In this document: positions 18,862-28,750 of the stretch, in pieces
How the letters are laid out: the number at the start of each line of letters is the position of its first letter
Numbering within the stretch: the first letter of the stretch is position 1
The notes under the pieces: model-generated
What the model saw: the letters and a program-made list of their open reading frames with translations, nothing else
Database searches by the model: none
What the model was told of the DNA's origin: nothing
DNA from: Aquabacterium sp029268225
GTDB lineage: Bacteria; Pseudomonadota; Gammaproteobacteria; Burkholderiales; Burkholderiaceae_C
Assembly (NCBI RefSeq): GCF_037482285.1
Contig: NZ_JBBEYB010000005.1
Coordinates: 62,001-126,000, forward strand
Reading direction: 5' to 3'
Length of the DNA stretch: 64,000 bases
Program-made: the position numbers and the translations under genes

Positions 18862-20616
18862 ATGTACACGTCATTTTTTGGCCTGGCACAGCCACCCTTT
18901 TCGATCGCCCCCGATCCCCGCTATCTGTTCATGAGCGACCGCCACCGCGAGGCCCTGGCGCACCTGCTGTATGGCGTGGAAGGGGGCGGCGGCTTCGTGC
19001 TGCTGACCGGGGAAATCGGTGCCGGCAAGACGACGGTGTGTCGCTGCTTTCTGGAGCAGGTGCCACCACGCTGCCATGTGGCCTACATCTTCAACCCGAA
19101 GCTGACCGTGCCGGAGTTGCTGCAGACCATCTGCGAGGAATTCCACCTGCCTGACAGCCACGGCGTCGCGCAGGTCGGCGGGGTGAAGGCCAACATCGAC
19201 CGGCTCAACGGTCACTTGCTGCGCAGTCACGCTGAAGGGCACAGCAACGTGCTCATCATCGATGAGGCGCAGAACCTGTCGCTGGAGGTGCTTGAGCAAC
19301 TGCGCCTGTTGACGAACCTGGAGACGAACGAGCGCAAGCTGTTGCAGATCATCCTGATCGGCCAGCCCGAGCTGCGCGACATGCTCGAACGCCCGGACAT
19401 GGAGCAACTGGCGCAGCGGGTGATTGCCCGTTACCACCTGGATGCGCTGTCGGCACCAGAGACGGCCCAGTACATCCAGCACCGTCTGAAGGTGGCCGGG
19501 CTCGTGCGCGAACGCCTGTTCGACAAGGAGGCCATGCTGCGCATCCACCGCTGGACGCGGGGCGTGCCGCGCCGCATCAACCTGCTGTGCGATCGGGCAC
19601 TGTTGGGTGCCTACGCAGAAAACCAGGCCCAGGTGACAGTGGCGATTGTGGACAAGGCCGCCAGCGAGGTGTTTCCGCGCCTGGCGCGTCAGCGGGCGAA
19701 GGCCGCAGCCAGCCCCTCGCCGACACGTGCCACACCCGGCCGACGCACCCAAGTGGCGCTGGCCGGCCTGGCCTTGGCAGGGATGACGGGCATGGGTGTC
19801 GCCCTGTGGTTGCAGCATCAGTCGGGGGAGGCACGGGCCCAGCGTCCAGCAGCAGCTTCGCTGGCAGCCACGACTCAGGGCGCCAAGGTCACCTCGGCCG
19901 TCAGCTCCGGTGCCAGCACAAAACAAGACACGGCGCCCTCCATGCGCGCCGACGTGATCAGTGCGGACGCGTTGATGCAAGGCGCGCTGACCGACGAGAA
20001 CGAAGCGCTGCGACAGCTGATGACGCTGTGGCAGGTGCCAGCGGTGGGTGGCGATGTCTGTGCGAACGCCTGGCGCCAAGGCCTGATGTGCCATCTGCAC
20101 AGCGGCGGTCTGCCGCAGGTTCGACAACTGGAACGACCGGTCGTGCTGCGCTTGCAAGCCAGCGGACAACGCGGCCATGCGCTGTTGACCGGCCTGGATA
20201 CACGCTACGCCTATCTGCAGCACGGCGCTCAAACCGTGGCCATGCCTCTGGGCACGCTCGCCACCGTGTGGCGCGGCGACTTCGTGACGCTGTGGCGCAC
20301 CCCGCCGGGTTACCGAGCCAAGTTGCTGCAGGGCCAGCGCAGCGCCACGGTCGGCTGGCTGGCCGCCCAGTTGGCCCGACTCGATGGCCACACCCTGCCG
20401 GCCGATGCCGTCACGACCTTCGATGCCGCCCTGGAAGCCCGCGTGCAGGCCTTCCAGTTGACCCAGGGCCTGGCGCCCGACGGGGTCGTGGGCGCCACAA
20501 CGCTGATGCAACTCAACCGGGCCACGGGCGTGCCGGAGCCACGCCTCCACACGCCGGCCGAATCATCACCGCCTTCCCCTTCTGCCAGCCAGCCAGCTCA
20601 TGTCCTACATCCTTGA
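18862..20616 (+). CDS. gspA: GspA/ExeA-like AAA ATPase with periplasmic peptidoglycan-binding domain
   Basis: 584 aa. The N-terminal cytoplasmic AAA domain has Walker A GEIGAGKTT and Walker B VLIIDEAQNLS. A single membrane helix follows (about 297-315), then a periplasmic part ending in a PG_binding_1-like domain (VQAFQLTQGLAPDGVVGATT). ExeA/GspA uses ATP to help place the type II secretion secretin in the outer membrane through the peptidoglycan. Start at ATG 18862. The 3' end overlaps gspB by 17 nt. Confidence 0.88.
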   Translation: MYTSFFGLAQPPFSIAPDPRYLFMSDRHREALAHLLYGVEGGGGFVLLTGEIGAGKTTVCRCFLEQVPPRCHVAYIFNPKLTVPELLQTICEEFHLPDSHGVAQVGGVKANIDRLNGHLLRSHAEGHSNVLIIDEAQNLSLEVLEQLRLLTNLETNERKLLQIILIGQPELRDMLERPDMEQLAQRVIARYHLDALSAPETAQYIQHRLKVAGLVRERLFDKEAMLRIHRWTRGVPRRINLLCDRALLGAYAENQAQVTVAIVDKAASEVFPRLARQRAKAAASPSPTRATPGRRTQVALAGLALAGMTGMGVALWLQHQSGEARAQRPAAASLAATTQGAKVTSAVSSGASTKQDTAPSMRADVISADALMQGALTDENEALRQLMTLWQVPAVGGDVCANAWRQGLMCHLHSGGLPQVRQLERPVVLRLQASGQRGHALLTGLDTRYAYLQHGAQTVAMPLGTLATVWRGDFVTLWRTPPGYRAKLLQGQRSATVGWLAAQLARLDGHTLPADAVTTFDAALEARVQAFQLTQGLAPDGVVGATTLMQLNRATGVPEPRLHTPAESSPPSPSASQPAHVLHP

Positions 20617-21403
20617 TGCCCTGAAAAAGGCCGATGCCGAACGCGAACAAGGGCGGGTGCCCGGCTTGCACACGCCCACGGCGAACCTGGAGGCCGACCT
20701 GCCCCCTCTGAGAGGACGCCCACCGGCTTGGGTGATGGGCCTGGGCGCCGTGTTGGTACTGACCGCGCTGGGCTCGGCCTGGTGGTGGACGCGGCCGGTG
20801 GCGACAGCCGCACCGGCGTCTGAGCCCGTGCAGTCGGATCCCCGGCCCGTGCTGGCGCAGGCACCCCAGACGGCGCCGACGCCGCTCCCACCCACGGTGA
20901 CAACCCCGGTCACGCCCACCGCGCCCATCCCGACACAGGCACCGACGCCCTCGCTGGCGGCCGCGCCAACGCCCCTCAACACGCCCTCCGTGAGCGCCGT
21001 CCCGGTGACGCCATCGCCCGCCAGGGCGCAAGCAGCGGCGCCAACTCCCCAAACTGAGATGCGCTCGCCGGTGGTGACGCCGCCCCAGACGGTCTCGCCC
21101 GCCCCCGCAGCGACGCCTGCCAAGCCGTCAACACGCGCACCGATCCATGTGGATCCGGCCGCGACGACGAGCACCCAGGTGCCAAACCTGGCCGAGTTAC
21201 CTGAAGACGTGCGACGCAGCCTGCCCGCCCTGACGGTGTCGGGCGCCATGTATTCCGACCAGCCCGCCAGCCGCATGCTGCTGATCAACAACCGGGTGTT
21301 CCACGAAGGAGACCAGCCGGTCGCTGGCCTGGTGCTGGAAGAAATCCGCCTGAAGTCGGCGGTGTTCCGCTACCGAGGCACGCGCTACGCCGTGTCGTAC
21401 TGA
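20600..21403 (+). CDS. gspB: General secretion pathway protein GspB
   Basis: 267 aa. It has the classical N-terminus MSYILDALKKADAEREQG, one membrane helix (about 45-63), a Pro/Ala/Thr-rich spacer (about 75-190) and a compact C-terminal domain (about 200-267, MYSDQPASRMLLINN). GspB partners GspA in secretin assembly for type II secretion. It overlaps gspA by 17 nt. No other gsp genes are in the window. Confidence 0.88.
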   Translation: MSYILDALKKADAEREQGRVPGLHTPTANLEADLPPLRGRPPAWVMGLGAVLVLTALGSAWWWTRPVATAAPASEPVQSDPRPVLAQAPQTAPTPLPPTVTTPVTPTAPIPTQAPTPSLAAAPTPLNTPSVSAVPVTPSPARAQAAAPTPQTEMRSPVVTPPQTVSPAPAATPAKPSTRAPIHVDPAATTSTQVPNLAELPEDVRRSLPALTVSGAMYSDQPASRMLLINNRVFHEGDQPVAGLVLEEIRLKSAVFRYRGTRYAVSY

Positions 21404-21448
21404 AACGGCTGGGCAGCGTGCCATACGGCCCCCCCAGCCCTCGCCATT

Positions 21449-21472
21449 GACTGAGCCTGGAACGGCTCAGTC
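21449..21472. terminator. Hairpin between convergent gspB and cphA
   Basis: A perfect 9-bp stem (21449-21457 with 21464-21472) with a 6-nt loop overlaps the cphA stop codon. It has no T-tract, so it may be an mRNA 3'-end stabiliser or weak terminator rather than a classic terminator. Confidence 0.35.
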
Positions 21473-24052
21473 GCCCGCACCACCTGCCGCCGCGTCACAG
21501 CGGCGTGCCAGATGGGCCAGGGCCTCTTCGACCTGGTCCACCAGCACCAGGCACAGATCACCGGGCTGCAAGCGGTTCAGTGCCGTGTCGATGGCCAGGA
21601 ACTCGCCCCGGATCTCTTCGACGTGCTTCACGCGCGGTGCGTCCGCCAGGCCTTCGCGCAGCAGCTTCAAGACCTCGCCATCAGCACGACCGCGCTGGCA
21701 GGCATCCTGAAACAGGATGACCTCGTCAAAGGCCTGCCCCAGGATGACCGTCTGCTCGCGGATGTCCTCGTCGCGGCGGTCACCGGCCCCGCTGATGACC
21801 ACCGAGCGGCGCTGGGCCGGCAAGGCGTTCACAGCCGAGACCAGAGCGCGCATGGCATCCGGGTTGTGGCCATAGTCGGCAATCACGGTGGCGCCCTTGA
21901 AGTCCATCACGTTGAAACGGCCCGGCGCGTTGTCGGCGTCGTTGACGAAGCTGGCCAGGCCACGGCGGATCAAGTCCCAGTCCAGCCCGCTGCTCCAAGC
22001 CGCGCCCACAGCGGCCATCACGTTCTCGATCTGGAAACCGATGGTGCCGTTGCGGGTGATGGGGATGTCACGCAGCGGCAGCAGTTCGCGCCAGCTGCCT
22101 TCGGCCACGACGATCGCATCGCCGTCGATGCAGATGCTGCGCTTGCCCTGGGCACGGTGCGCGGTCAGCACGGGGTTGTGAGGCTCGGCCGAGAAGTAGA
22201 TGACCCCGCCCGGGCACTTGGCGGCCATGGCCACCACGATGGGATCGCCTGCGTTGAGCACGGCGTAGCCATCTTCGGCCACGTTCATGACGATGACACG
22301 CTTGAGCACCGCCAGATCTTCAACGGTGGTGATGTAGTTCAGGCCAAGGTGGTCGCCCGCACCGATGTTGGTGACCACGGCAGTCTGGCAGCGGTCGTAA
22401 CCCAGGCCTTCACGCAAGATGCCGCCACGCGCGGTTTCGAACACGGCCGCGTCCACGTCCGGGTGCATGAGCACGCTGCGGGCGCTCTTGGGACCGGAAC
22501 AGTCGCCGCTGTCGATCTGGCGACCGTTGACATAGACGCCATCGGTGTTCGTCATGCCCACGCGCAGACCGCTGGTGGCCAACAGGTGCGCAGTGAGACG
22601 CGCCGTGGTGGTCTTGCCATTGGTCCCCGTCACGGCGACCACGGGAATGCGGCCATCTTCGCCCGGCTTGAACAAGTGGGCCACCATGGCCTCGCCCACA
22701 TTGCGGCCCTTGCCGAACGAGGGCGACAGGTGCATGCGCAGACCCGGCGCGGCGTTGACTTCGACGATGCCGCCGTTTTGCTCTTCCAGCGGCTTGTGCA
22801 TGCCCTCGGCCAGCACGTCCACACCACAGATGTCCAGACCGATGGTCTGGGCAGCCGCCACGGCCCGGGCGGCCACAGCGGGGTGCACCGTGTCGGTCAC
22901 ATCGGTCGCCGTGCCACCGGTCGACAGGTTGGCGTTGTTGCGCAAGATGACGCGACGGCCCTCTTCAGGAATCGAGTCCGGGGTCAGCCCCTGGATGCCC
23001 AGACGTGCCACGGCAATCTCGTCCAGGCGCATCTTGGTCAGGGCGGTGGCATGGCCATCGCCGCGACGCGGATCCTTGTTGACCTCGTCGATCAGTTCGC
23101 GCACCGTGTGGATGCCGTCACCGATGACGTGAGCGGGCTCGCGGCGAGCCGCCGCCACCAGCTTGTCACCGACCACCAGCAGGCGGAAGTCGTGACCGGG
23201 CAGGTACTTCTCGACCATGACAGTGCCGATCTCGGCCGCGGCCTTGTAGGCAATTTCCAGATGGTCGCGGGTGACGATGTTGACCGTCACGCCCTTGCCC
23301 TGGTTGCCGTCCTGCGGCTTGACCACCACAGGCAGCCCGATTTCCAGGGCCACGGCCCAGGCATCGCCCACATCGCGAACGGGGCGACCGATGGGCACCG
23401 GCACCCCGGCGGCGGCCAGCAGGCGCTTGGTGAGGTCCTTGTCCTGGGCAATGGATTCAGAGACGGCACTGGTCGAATCCACCTCGGCGGCCCAGATGCG
23501 GCGCTGCTTGGCACCCCAGCCAAACTGCACCAGGCTGCCTTGTGTCAGACGACGCCAGGGAATGCCCCGAGCGGCGGCGGCGGCCACGATGGCCCCGGTG
23601 CTGGGGCCCAGGCGCACGTCTTCGTCCAGATCGCGCAGCTCGGCCAGTGCCGCCTGCAGGTCAAACGCAGTGTCCTGCTGCGCCGCCGCGATCAGGGCCT
23701 GGGCATGCTTGAGTGCCAGTTTGCCCACAGGCTCTTCGCTGTACTCCACCACCACCTGATAAATGCCCTCTTCCAGGGTGGGTGCCGTGCGGCTGAAGGA
23801 GACCAGGCAGCCGGCCTGCGCCTGCAGCGCCAGCGTGGCAGCCTCCAGCACATGGGCCAGCGAGATGTGGTCGGGTCGGCCCGCAGGGCGCAAGGCCCCG
23901 AGGGACGGAAACAGCTTGCGCAGGCGCTCTTCAAAGCCCGGCAGCGTCTCGAGCGTGCGCTCGGCCGGCTCACAGGCCACCACGGCCTCGATGGCCGTCT
24001 GGCGGCTCCAGAGATTGGGGCCACGCAGGGCCCGGATGCGAGAAACGTCCAT
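21467..24052 (-). CDS. cphA: Cyanophycin synthetase CphA (full-length, active P-loops)
   Basis: 861 aa. An N-terminal domain (about 1-160) is followed by an ATP-grasp domain (about 205-470) and a Mur-ligase-like domain starting with the intact P-loop TGTNGKTTTARL (about 473-484). The enzyme elongates cyanophycin, adding Asp to the backbone and Arg to the side chain at two ATP sites. Length and motifs are those of a canonical CphA. It lies 42 nt downstream of a second, shorter cphA paralogue in the same direction. Confidence 0.95.
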   Translation of the reverse strand: MDVSRIRALRGPNLWSRQTAIEAVVACEPAERTLETLPGFEERLRKLFPSLGALRPAGRPDHISLAHVLEAATLALQAQAGCLVSFSRTAPTLEEGIYQVVVEYSEEPVGKLALKHAQALIAAAQQDTAFDLQAALAELRDLDEDVRLGPSTGAIVAAAAARGIPWRRLTQGSLVQFGWGAKQRRIWAAEVDSTSAVSESIAQDKDLTKRLLAAAGVPVPIGRPVRDVGDAWAVALEIGLPVVVKPQDGNQGKGVTVNIVTRDHLEIAYKAAAEIGTVMVEKYLPGHDFRLLVVGDKLVAAARREPAHVIGDGIHTVRELIDEVNKDPRRGDGHATALTKMRLDEIAVARLGIQGLTPDSIPEEGRRVILRNNANLSTGGTATDVTDTVHPAVAARAVAAAQTIGLDICGVDVLAEGMHKPLEEQNGGIVEVNAAPGLRMHLSPSFGKGRNVGEAMVAHLFKPGEDGRIPVVAVTGTNGKTTTARLTAHLLATSGLRVGMTNTDGVYVNGRQIDSGDCSGPKSARSVLMHPDVDAAVFETARGGILREGLGYDRCQTAVVTNIGAGDHLGLNYITTVEDLAVLKRVIVMNVAEDGYAVLNAGDPIVVAMAAKCPGGVIYFSAEPHNPVLTAHRAQGKRSICIDGDAIVVAEGSWRELLPLRDIPITRNGTIGFQIENVMAAVGAAWSSGLDWDLIRRGLASFVNDADNAPGRFNVMDFKGATVIADYGHNPDAMRALVSAVNALPAQRRSVVISGAGDRRDEDIREQTVILGQAFDEVILFQDACQRGRADGEVLKLLREGLADAPRVKHVEEIRGEFLAIDTALNRLQPGDLCLVLVDQVEEALAHLARRCDAAAGGAGD

Positions 24053-24094
24053 CTCTTTGTCTCTTGGTGTTCGCGTCGTGAGATCGGGCCGGGC

Positions 24095-26314
24095 TCAGCG
24101 CACGGCCTGCGCGGTCGGGTCGAAAGTTTCCATGCCGGCAGCCATCAACTCCGGCGAAATGTCCAGGGCCCAGGCCACGGCCACGGCGGCCAGCAGGGCC
24201 TGCACGCCGGCACCCGGCAGCGGGTGCTTGGTCAAGCCACCCATGACCCGGCGCGCCGACGCGCTGTCCAGGTCGATGCAGCGCACCGGCGCGTGGCCGT
24301 TGTGGGTCAGCAGCACATGGTTGTCGGCCACGGACACGGTGCGCCCGCCCTTGGCGCGGTGCGCCACCATCACGGGGCTGTGCTGATCGACGTCGTAGAA
24401 AATGACCTCGCCATCGCACAGGTCGGCCATCTCGACCAGACGCGCATCTGCGGCATGCAACACGGCCACGCCGCCCGGCAAGACCACGTCCACCTGCGTG
24501 CGCAGCACCTTGAACATCTGTTCCGGCTCATGGATGTCGTGCACGGCCAGGGCCGGGTCCACCGGGGCTTCGGCGCCACGCAGATCGGTCACCAGACCCA
24601 CCTGGCAGCGGTCGTAAGCCAGCCCATCGTCGAGGATGGACACCGGGCCGTTTTCCACCACGATGGCATTGACATCGCGGTTCATGAGCAGACGCTCGGC
24701 CGCCGCGAAGCTGGCGCGGTTACCCGCCTCGACGCAACGCGAGCCCAGGAACAGACCTTCGCTGCACGCCAGGCCCACCACCTTGCCGCTCAGGTGCAGG
24801 AACCAGGCGGTCAGGCGGGCAATGTGGGTCACGCCCTGCGAGCCCGCGACGCCGATGATGGGCACACGCCCCGTCTCGTCCTCGTCAAACAGGTTGTCGA
24901 CGATGGCCTGCCCTACGGGGCGCGGCAAACCTTCGGCGGGCTTGAGGTGCATCAGCAGACCCGGACCGGCGTTGACCTCGACGACCGCACCGCGTTGCGG
25001 CGCCAAGGGCTTGGCAATGTCTTCCACCACCAGGTCGATGCCGGCAATGTCCAGACCCACCACGCGCGCAGCCAGCGAGGCCAAGTAGGCGATGTCGGGA
25101 TGGACGTCATCGGTGCAGTCGATGGCCACGTTGCCATTGCGCTGCACCAGCACCTTTTGCCCGGCCTTCGGGATGGCCTCGGCGTTCAGGCCCTGGCGCT
25201 CCAGCAGCAAGCGCATCGCAGGCTCGCGCTCCAGCACGATGGTCTCCAGCGGGAATTCCTCGGCATCGCCACGACGCGGGTCGCTGTTGAGCTGGTCTTC
25301 GATCAGGCGGGCCACCGTGTCGCGGCCGTTGCCGGTGATCCACAGGCTCTCGCCCTTGGCGGCGGCCACCATCTTGCCGCCCACGATGAGCAGGCGGTGC
25401 TCGTCGCCACGCACATAACGCTCGACGATCACCTCGCTGCCCTCGGCCTCGGCAATCTTGAACGCCGCCTCGATGTCGGCACGCTCGGTCAGCTCCAGCG
25501 AGACCCCCCGGCCATGGTTGCCGTCCAGCGGCTTGACCACCACCGGCAGGCCGATGTCTTGCGCGGCCTCCCAGGCCGCCTCGGGGCTGTCCACCACCTC
25601 GCCCTCGGGCACGGGCACCCCGCAGGACTTCAGCAAGGTCTTGGTCAGGTCCTTGTCGCCGGCAATCGCCTCGGCGATCGCGCTGGTGCGGTCGGTTTCG
25701 GCCGTCCAGATGCGGCGCTGCGCACGCCCGTAGCCCAGTTGGACCAGATTACCGTCGTTCAGGCGGATGTGCGGGATGCCCCGGTCGGTGGCTGCGCCCA
25801 CGATGGCCGCTGTGCTGGGGCCCAGGTAGCAGTCGTCGATCTGGTTGCGCAGGCGCTCAACGGCGGCCGACACATCGAAAGGTTCATCGTTGATCGCGGC
25901 CATCAGCAGGGCATGGCCCTCGGCCAGCGCCAGGCGAGCCACCTGCTCGTCGCGGGCGCGGAACACCATGCGGTACACCCCACGCTGCGAGGTGCTGCGG
26001 GTCTGACCGAAACCCGTGGGCATCCCCGACAGGTTCAGCAACTCGATGATCACGTGTTCCAGGATGTGCCCAGCCCAGGTGCCCTCTTCCAGCCGCTGGA
26101 GGAAACCACCGCGCTCGCCGACGCCGCAGTGGTGCTCGACCAGGGCCGGCAGCATCGCTGTCAGGCGCGCGTTGAAGCCCGGGAGCTTGTGCGAAGGCCA
26201 GTCTTCCAGCTCGCCCAGGTCCAACCAGACCTCCAGCACCTGGCGGTAGGTCCAGATATTGGGGCCGCGCAGGTAATTGACCCGCAGCAACGTGATGTCG
26301 TTCTTCTTGCTCAT
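24095..26314 (-). CDS. Second cyanophycin synthetase CphA' with degenerate Mur-ligase P-loop
   Basis: 739 aa. The N-terminal and ATP-grasp regions are clearly paralogous to the downstream CphA (LRGPNIWTYRQ, KPLDGNHGRGVSLEL, VEVNAGPGLLMHL). At the position of the Mur P-loop it has GVAGSQGVTHIARL, lacking the GKT/S residues. The protein also ends about 130 residues earlier, so the Mur C-terminal domain is missing. It may therefore carry out only one addition step or assist CphA; tandem cphA/cphA' pairs are known in Burkholderiales. Start at ATG 26314 (MSKKNDITLL), with AGG 6 nt upstream. Confidence 0.88.
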   Translation of the reverse strand: MSKKNDITLLRVNYLRGPNIWTYRQVLEVWLDLGELEDWPSHKLPGFNARLTAMLPALVEHHCGVGERGGFLQRLEEGTWAGHILEHVIIELLNLSGMPTGFGQTRSTSQRGVYRMVFRARDEQVARLALAEGHALLMAAINDEPFDVSAAVERLRNQIDDCYLGPSTAAIVGAATDRGIPHIRLNDGNLVQLGYGRAQRRIWTAETDRTSAIAEAIAGDKDLTKTLLKSCGVPVPEGEVVDSPEAAWEAAQDIGLPVVVKPLDGNHGRGVSLELTERADIEAAFKIAEAEGSEVIVERYVRGDEHRLLIVGGKMVAAAKGESLWITGNGRDTVARLIEDQLNSDPRRGDAEEFPLETIVLEREPAMRLLLERQGLNAEAIPKAGQKVLVQRNGNVAIDCTDDVHPDIAYLASLAARVVGLDIAGIDLVVEDIAKPLAPQRGAVVEVNAGPGLLMHLKPAEGLPRPVGQAIVDNLFDEDETGRVPIIGVAGSQGVTHIARLTAWFLHLSGKVVGLACSEGLFLGSRCVEAGNRASFAAAERLLMNRDVNAIVVENGPVSILDDGLAYDRCQVGLVTDLRGAEAPVDPALAVHDIHEPEQMFKVLRTQVDVVLPGGVAVLHAADARLVEMADLCDGEVIFYDVDQHSPVMVAHRAKGGRTVSVADNHVLLTHNGHAPVRCIDLDSASARRVMGGLTKHPLPGAGVQALLAAVAVAWALDISPELMAAGMETFDPTAQAVR

Positions 26315-26460
26315 GTCCAGCCTGTCTGACTGCATCCAGTTCAATCCACGGTGCGTTAGGGGGTCACGAAAGTCAACATGGGAGACGCGGCTTCGGTCAG
26401 AATGCCGCCACGCCGCAGGCAGATTTGCCCCAAGCAGCGCTTCTCGGTCCGGCTCTCACC

Positions 26461-28746
26461 ATGCACTCTCGTCATTCCCTTGCCACCTCGGGGCATGCGC
26501 CCCATCAGGACCTCGCCAGCGTACACCCGCCGCTGGCATCCGGAGAGAACGTTCTCGCCCGGCTGTCGGTTGACCTGAACGCACAACTTCATTTTGCCGA
26601 AGGTGCGATCGTTCTCACCGATCATCATCTGCACGCGCGACAAGATGCACAAGCACCCTGGCAATCCTGGCCTCTGGGTCCGGATTTGTCGCTTTCGCAA
26701 CACGATCACGCCGGTGTGGCGACCTTGAGCCTGCACACCGCCACGCGCCAGCTCGCCACCTGGCACCTCACCCTGGCGCAGCAAGCCCCCCTGCAAACCC
26801 TGCTGGACCAGTTTGAGCGGCAGCAAATGATTCGCGCCACCGGCCTGCAACCGGACGACGAAGACCGCGCCGAATGCCCGGTCTGCCACGCCCCCCTGCC
26901 CCCCGACAGCGACGAATGCGCGGTCTGCCATCGCGACAAGCAAACCCCGCCCTCCACCTGGGTGCTGCTGCGCCTGTGGCGCTTTGCCCGCCCTTACCAG
27001 GGCATGCTGCTCGCCGGCTTCCTGCTGACCCTGGCCGGCACCGCCGCCACCCTGGTGCCGCCCTACCTCACCATGCCGCTGATGGACGAGATCCTGATCC
27101 CGTTCCAGAACGGGCAGGCCATCGACACCGGCCATGTGATGCTTCTGCTGGGCGGCCTGCTGGCCTCGGCACTGGCCGCCTGGTTGCTGGGCTGGGCCCG
27201 CACCTATGTGCTCGCCCTGGTGTCCGAGCGCATCGGCGCTGACCTGCGCACCGCCACCTTCGAGCACCTGCTGCGCCTGTCCCTCGACTACTTCGGCAGC
27301 AAGCGCACCGGTGACCTGATGGCCCGCATCGGCTCCGAAACCGACCGCATCAACGTCTTTCTGTCGCTACATGCCCTCGATTTCGCCACCGACGTGCTGA
27401 TGATCGCCATGACGGCGGCCATCCTGGTGTCGATCAACCCCTGGCTGGCCCTGGTCACCCTGGTGCCCCTGCCCTTCATTGCCTGGCTGATCCACCTGGT
27501 GCGCGACCGCCTGCGCACCGGCTTTGAAAAAATCGACCGCGTCTGGGGCGAAGTCACCAACGTGCTGGCCGACACCATCCCCGGCATCCGCGTGGTCAAG
27601 GCCTTTGCCCAGGAGCAGCGTGAAGCCGACCGCTTCCGCGCCGCCAACCAGTACAACCTGCAGGCCAACGACAAGCTCAACAAGACCTGGTCGCTGTTCA
27701 CCCCCACCGTCTCGCTGCTGACCGAAATCGGGCTGCTGGTGGTGTGGGCCTTCGGCATCTGGCTGGTGCACGAGCAGGACATCACGGTCGGCGTGCTCAC
27801 CGCCTTCATCGCCTACATCGGCCGCTTCTACGGCCGCCTGGACTCGATGAGCCGCATCGTCTCGGTCACGCAAAAGGCCGCCGCGGGCGCCAAGCGCATC
27901 TTTGACATCCTCGACCACGTCTCCAACGTGCCCGACCCGGTCAACCCGGTCAAGCTGCCCGCGCTGCAAGGCCGGCTGGAACTGGACCGCATCGGCTTCC
28001 GCTACGGCAGCCGCGCCGTCATCCGCGACGTGAGCCTGGACATCCAGCCCGGCGAGATGATCGGCCTGGTCGGCCACAGCGGCTCGGGCAAGAGCACCCT
28101 GGTCAACCTGATCTGCCGCTTCTACGACGTCAGTGACGGTGGCATCCGCGTCGATGGCGTGGACGTGCGCCGCATCGCCGTGGCCGATTTCCGCCGCCAC
28201 ATCGGCCTGGTGCTGCAAGAGCCCTTCCTGTTCTTTGGCACCATCGCCGAGAACATCGCCTACGGCAAACCCGACGCCAGCCGCGAAGAGATCATCGCCG
28301 CCGCCCGCGCCGCCCACGCTCACGAGTTCATCCTGCGCCTGCCGCAGGGCTACGACTCGCTGGTCGGTGAACGCGGCCAGGGCCTGTCCGGCGGCGAGCG
28401 CCAGCGCATCAGCATCGCCCGCGCGCTGCTGATCAACCCGCGCATCCTGATCATGGACGAAGCCACCTCAGCCGTGGACACCGAAACCGAAAAGGAAATC
28501 CAGAAGGCGCTGGACAACCTGGTCAAGGGCCGTACCACCATCGCCATTGCGCACCGCCTGTCCACCCTGCGCAAGGCCGACCGCCTGGTCGTGATGGACA
28601 AGGGCCGCATCGTGGAGGTGGGCCCACACGACGAACTGATGGCCCGCGAAGGCGCGTACTGGCGTCTGTACCAGGCCCAGGCCCGCAAGGCCGAACAAGA
28701 CGCCCTGATCGACGATGCCCCCGCCGATGCCGCCAACAAGGACTGA
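26461..28746 (+). CDS. ABC transporter (fused permease-ATPase) of the cyanophycin locus with N-terminal zinc ribbon
   Basis: 761 aa. About 135 unusual N-terminal residues lead into a zinc ribbon (CPVC...CAVC, about 139-156). Then come a six-helix type I exporter domain (about 170-470) and a nucleotide-binding domain with Walker A VGHSGSGKST, signature LSGGERQR and Walker B ILIMDEATS. It is divergent from the cphA' gene (146 bp between starts). I recall similar cphA-linked ABC proteins paired with DUF1854 proteins in betaproteobacteria; a role in cyanophycin metabolism is inferred from location only. Start at ATG 26461. Confidence 0.85.
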   Translation: MHSRHSLATSGHAPHQDLASVHPPLASGENVLARLSVDLNAQLHFAEGAIVLTDHHLHARQDAQAPWQSWPLGPDLSLSQHDHAGVATLSLHTATRQLATWHLTLAQQAPLQTLLDQFERQQMIRATGLQPDDEDRAECPVCHAPLPPDSDECAVCHRDKQTPPSTWVLLRLWRFARPYQGMLLAGFLLTLAGTAATLVPPYLTMPLMDEILIPFQNGQAIDTGHVMLLLGGLLASALAAWLLGWARTYVLALVSERIGADLRTATFEHLLRLSLDYFGSKRTGDLMARIGSETDRINVFLSLHALDFATDVLMIAMTAAILVSINPWLALVTLVPLPFIAWLIHLVRDRLRTGFEKIDRVWGEVTNVLADTIPGIRVVKAFAQEQREADRFRAANQYNLQANDKLNKTWSLFTPTVSLLTEIGLLVVWAFGIWLVHEQDITVGVLTAFIAYIGRFYGRLDSMSRIVSVTQKAAAGAKRIFDILDHVSNVPDPVNPVKLPALQGRLELDRIGFRYGSRAVIRDVSLDIQPGEMIGLVGHSGSGKSTLVNLICRFYDVSDGGIRVDGVDVRRIAVADFRRHIGLVLQEPFLFFGTIAENIAYGKPDASREEIIAAARAAHAHEFILRLPQGYDSLVGERGQGLSGGERQRISIARALLINPRILIMDEATSAVDTETEKEIQKALDNLVKGRTTIAIAHRLSTLRKADRLVVMDKGRIVEVGPHDELMAREGAYWRLYQAQARKAEQDALIDDAPADAANKD

Positions 28747-28750
28747 CACG

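Noticed and set aside
21512..26329. A 1605-codon plus-strand open frame across the cyanophycin genes
   Set aside because: It is antisense to two clear CphA genes; long antisense frames are expected from GC-rich third positions, and its translation shows no domain.
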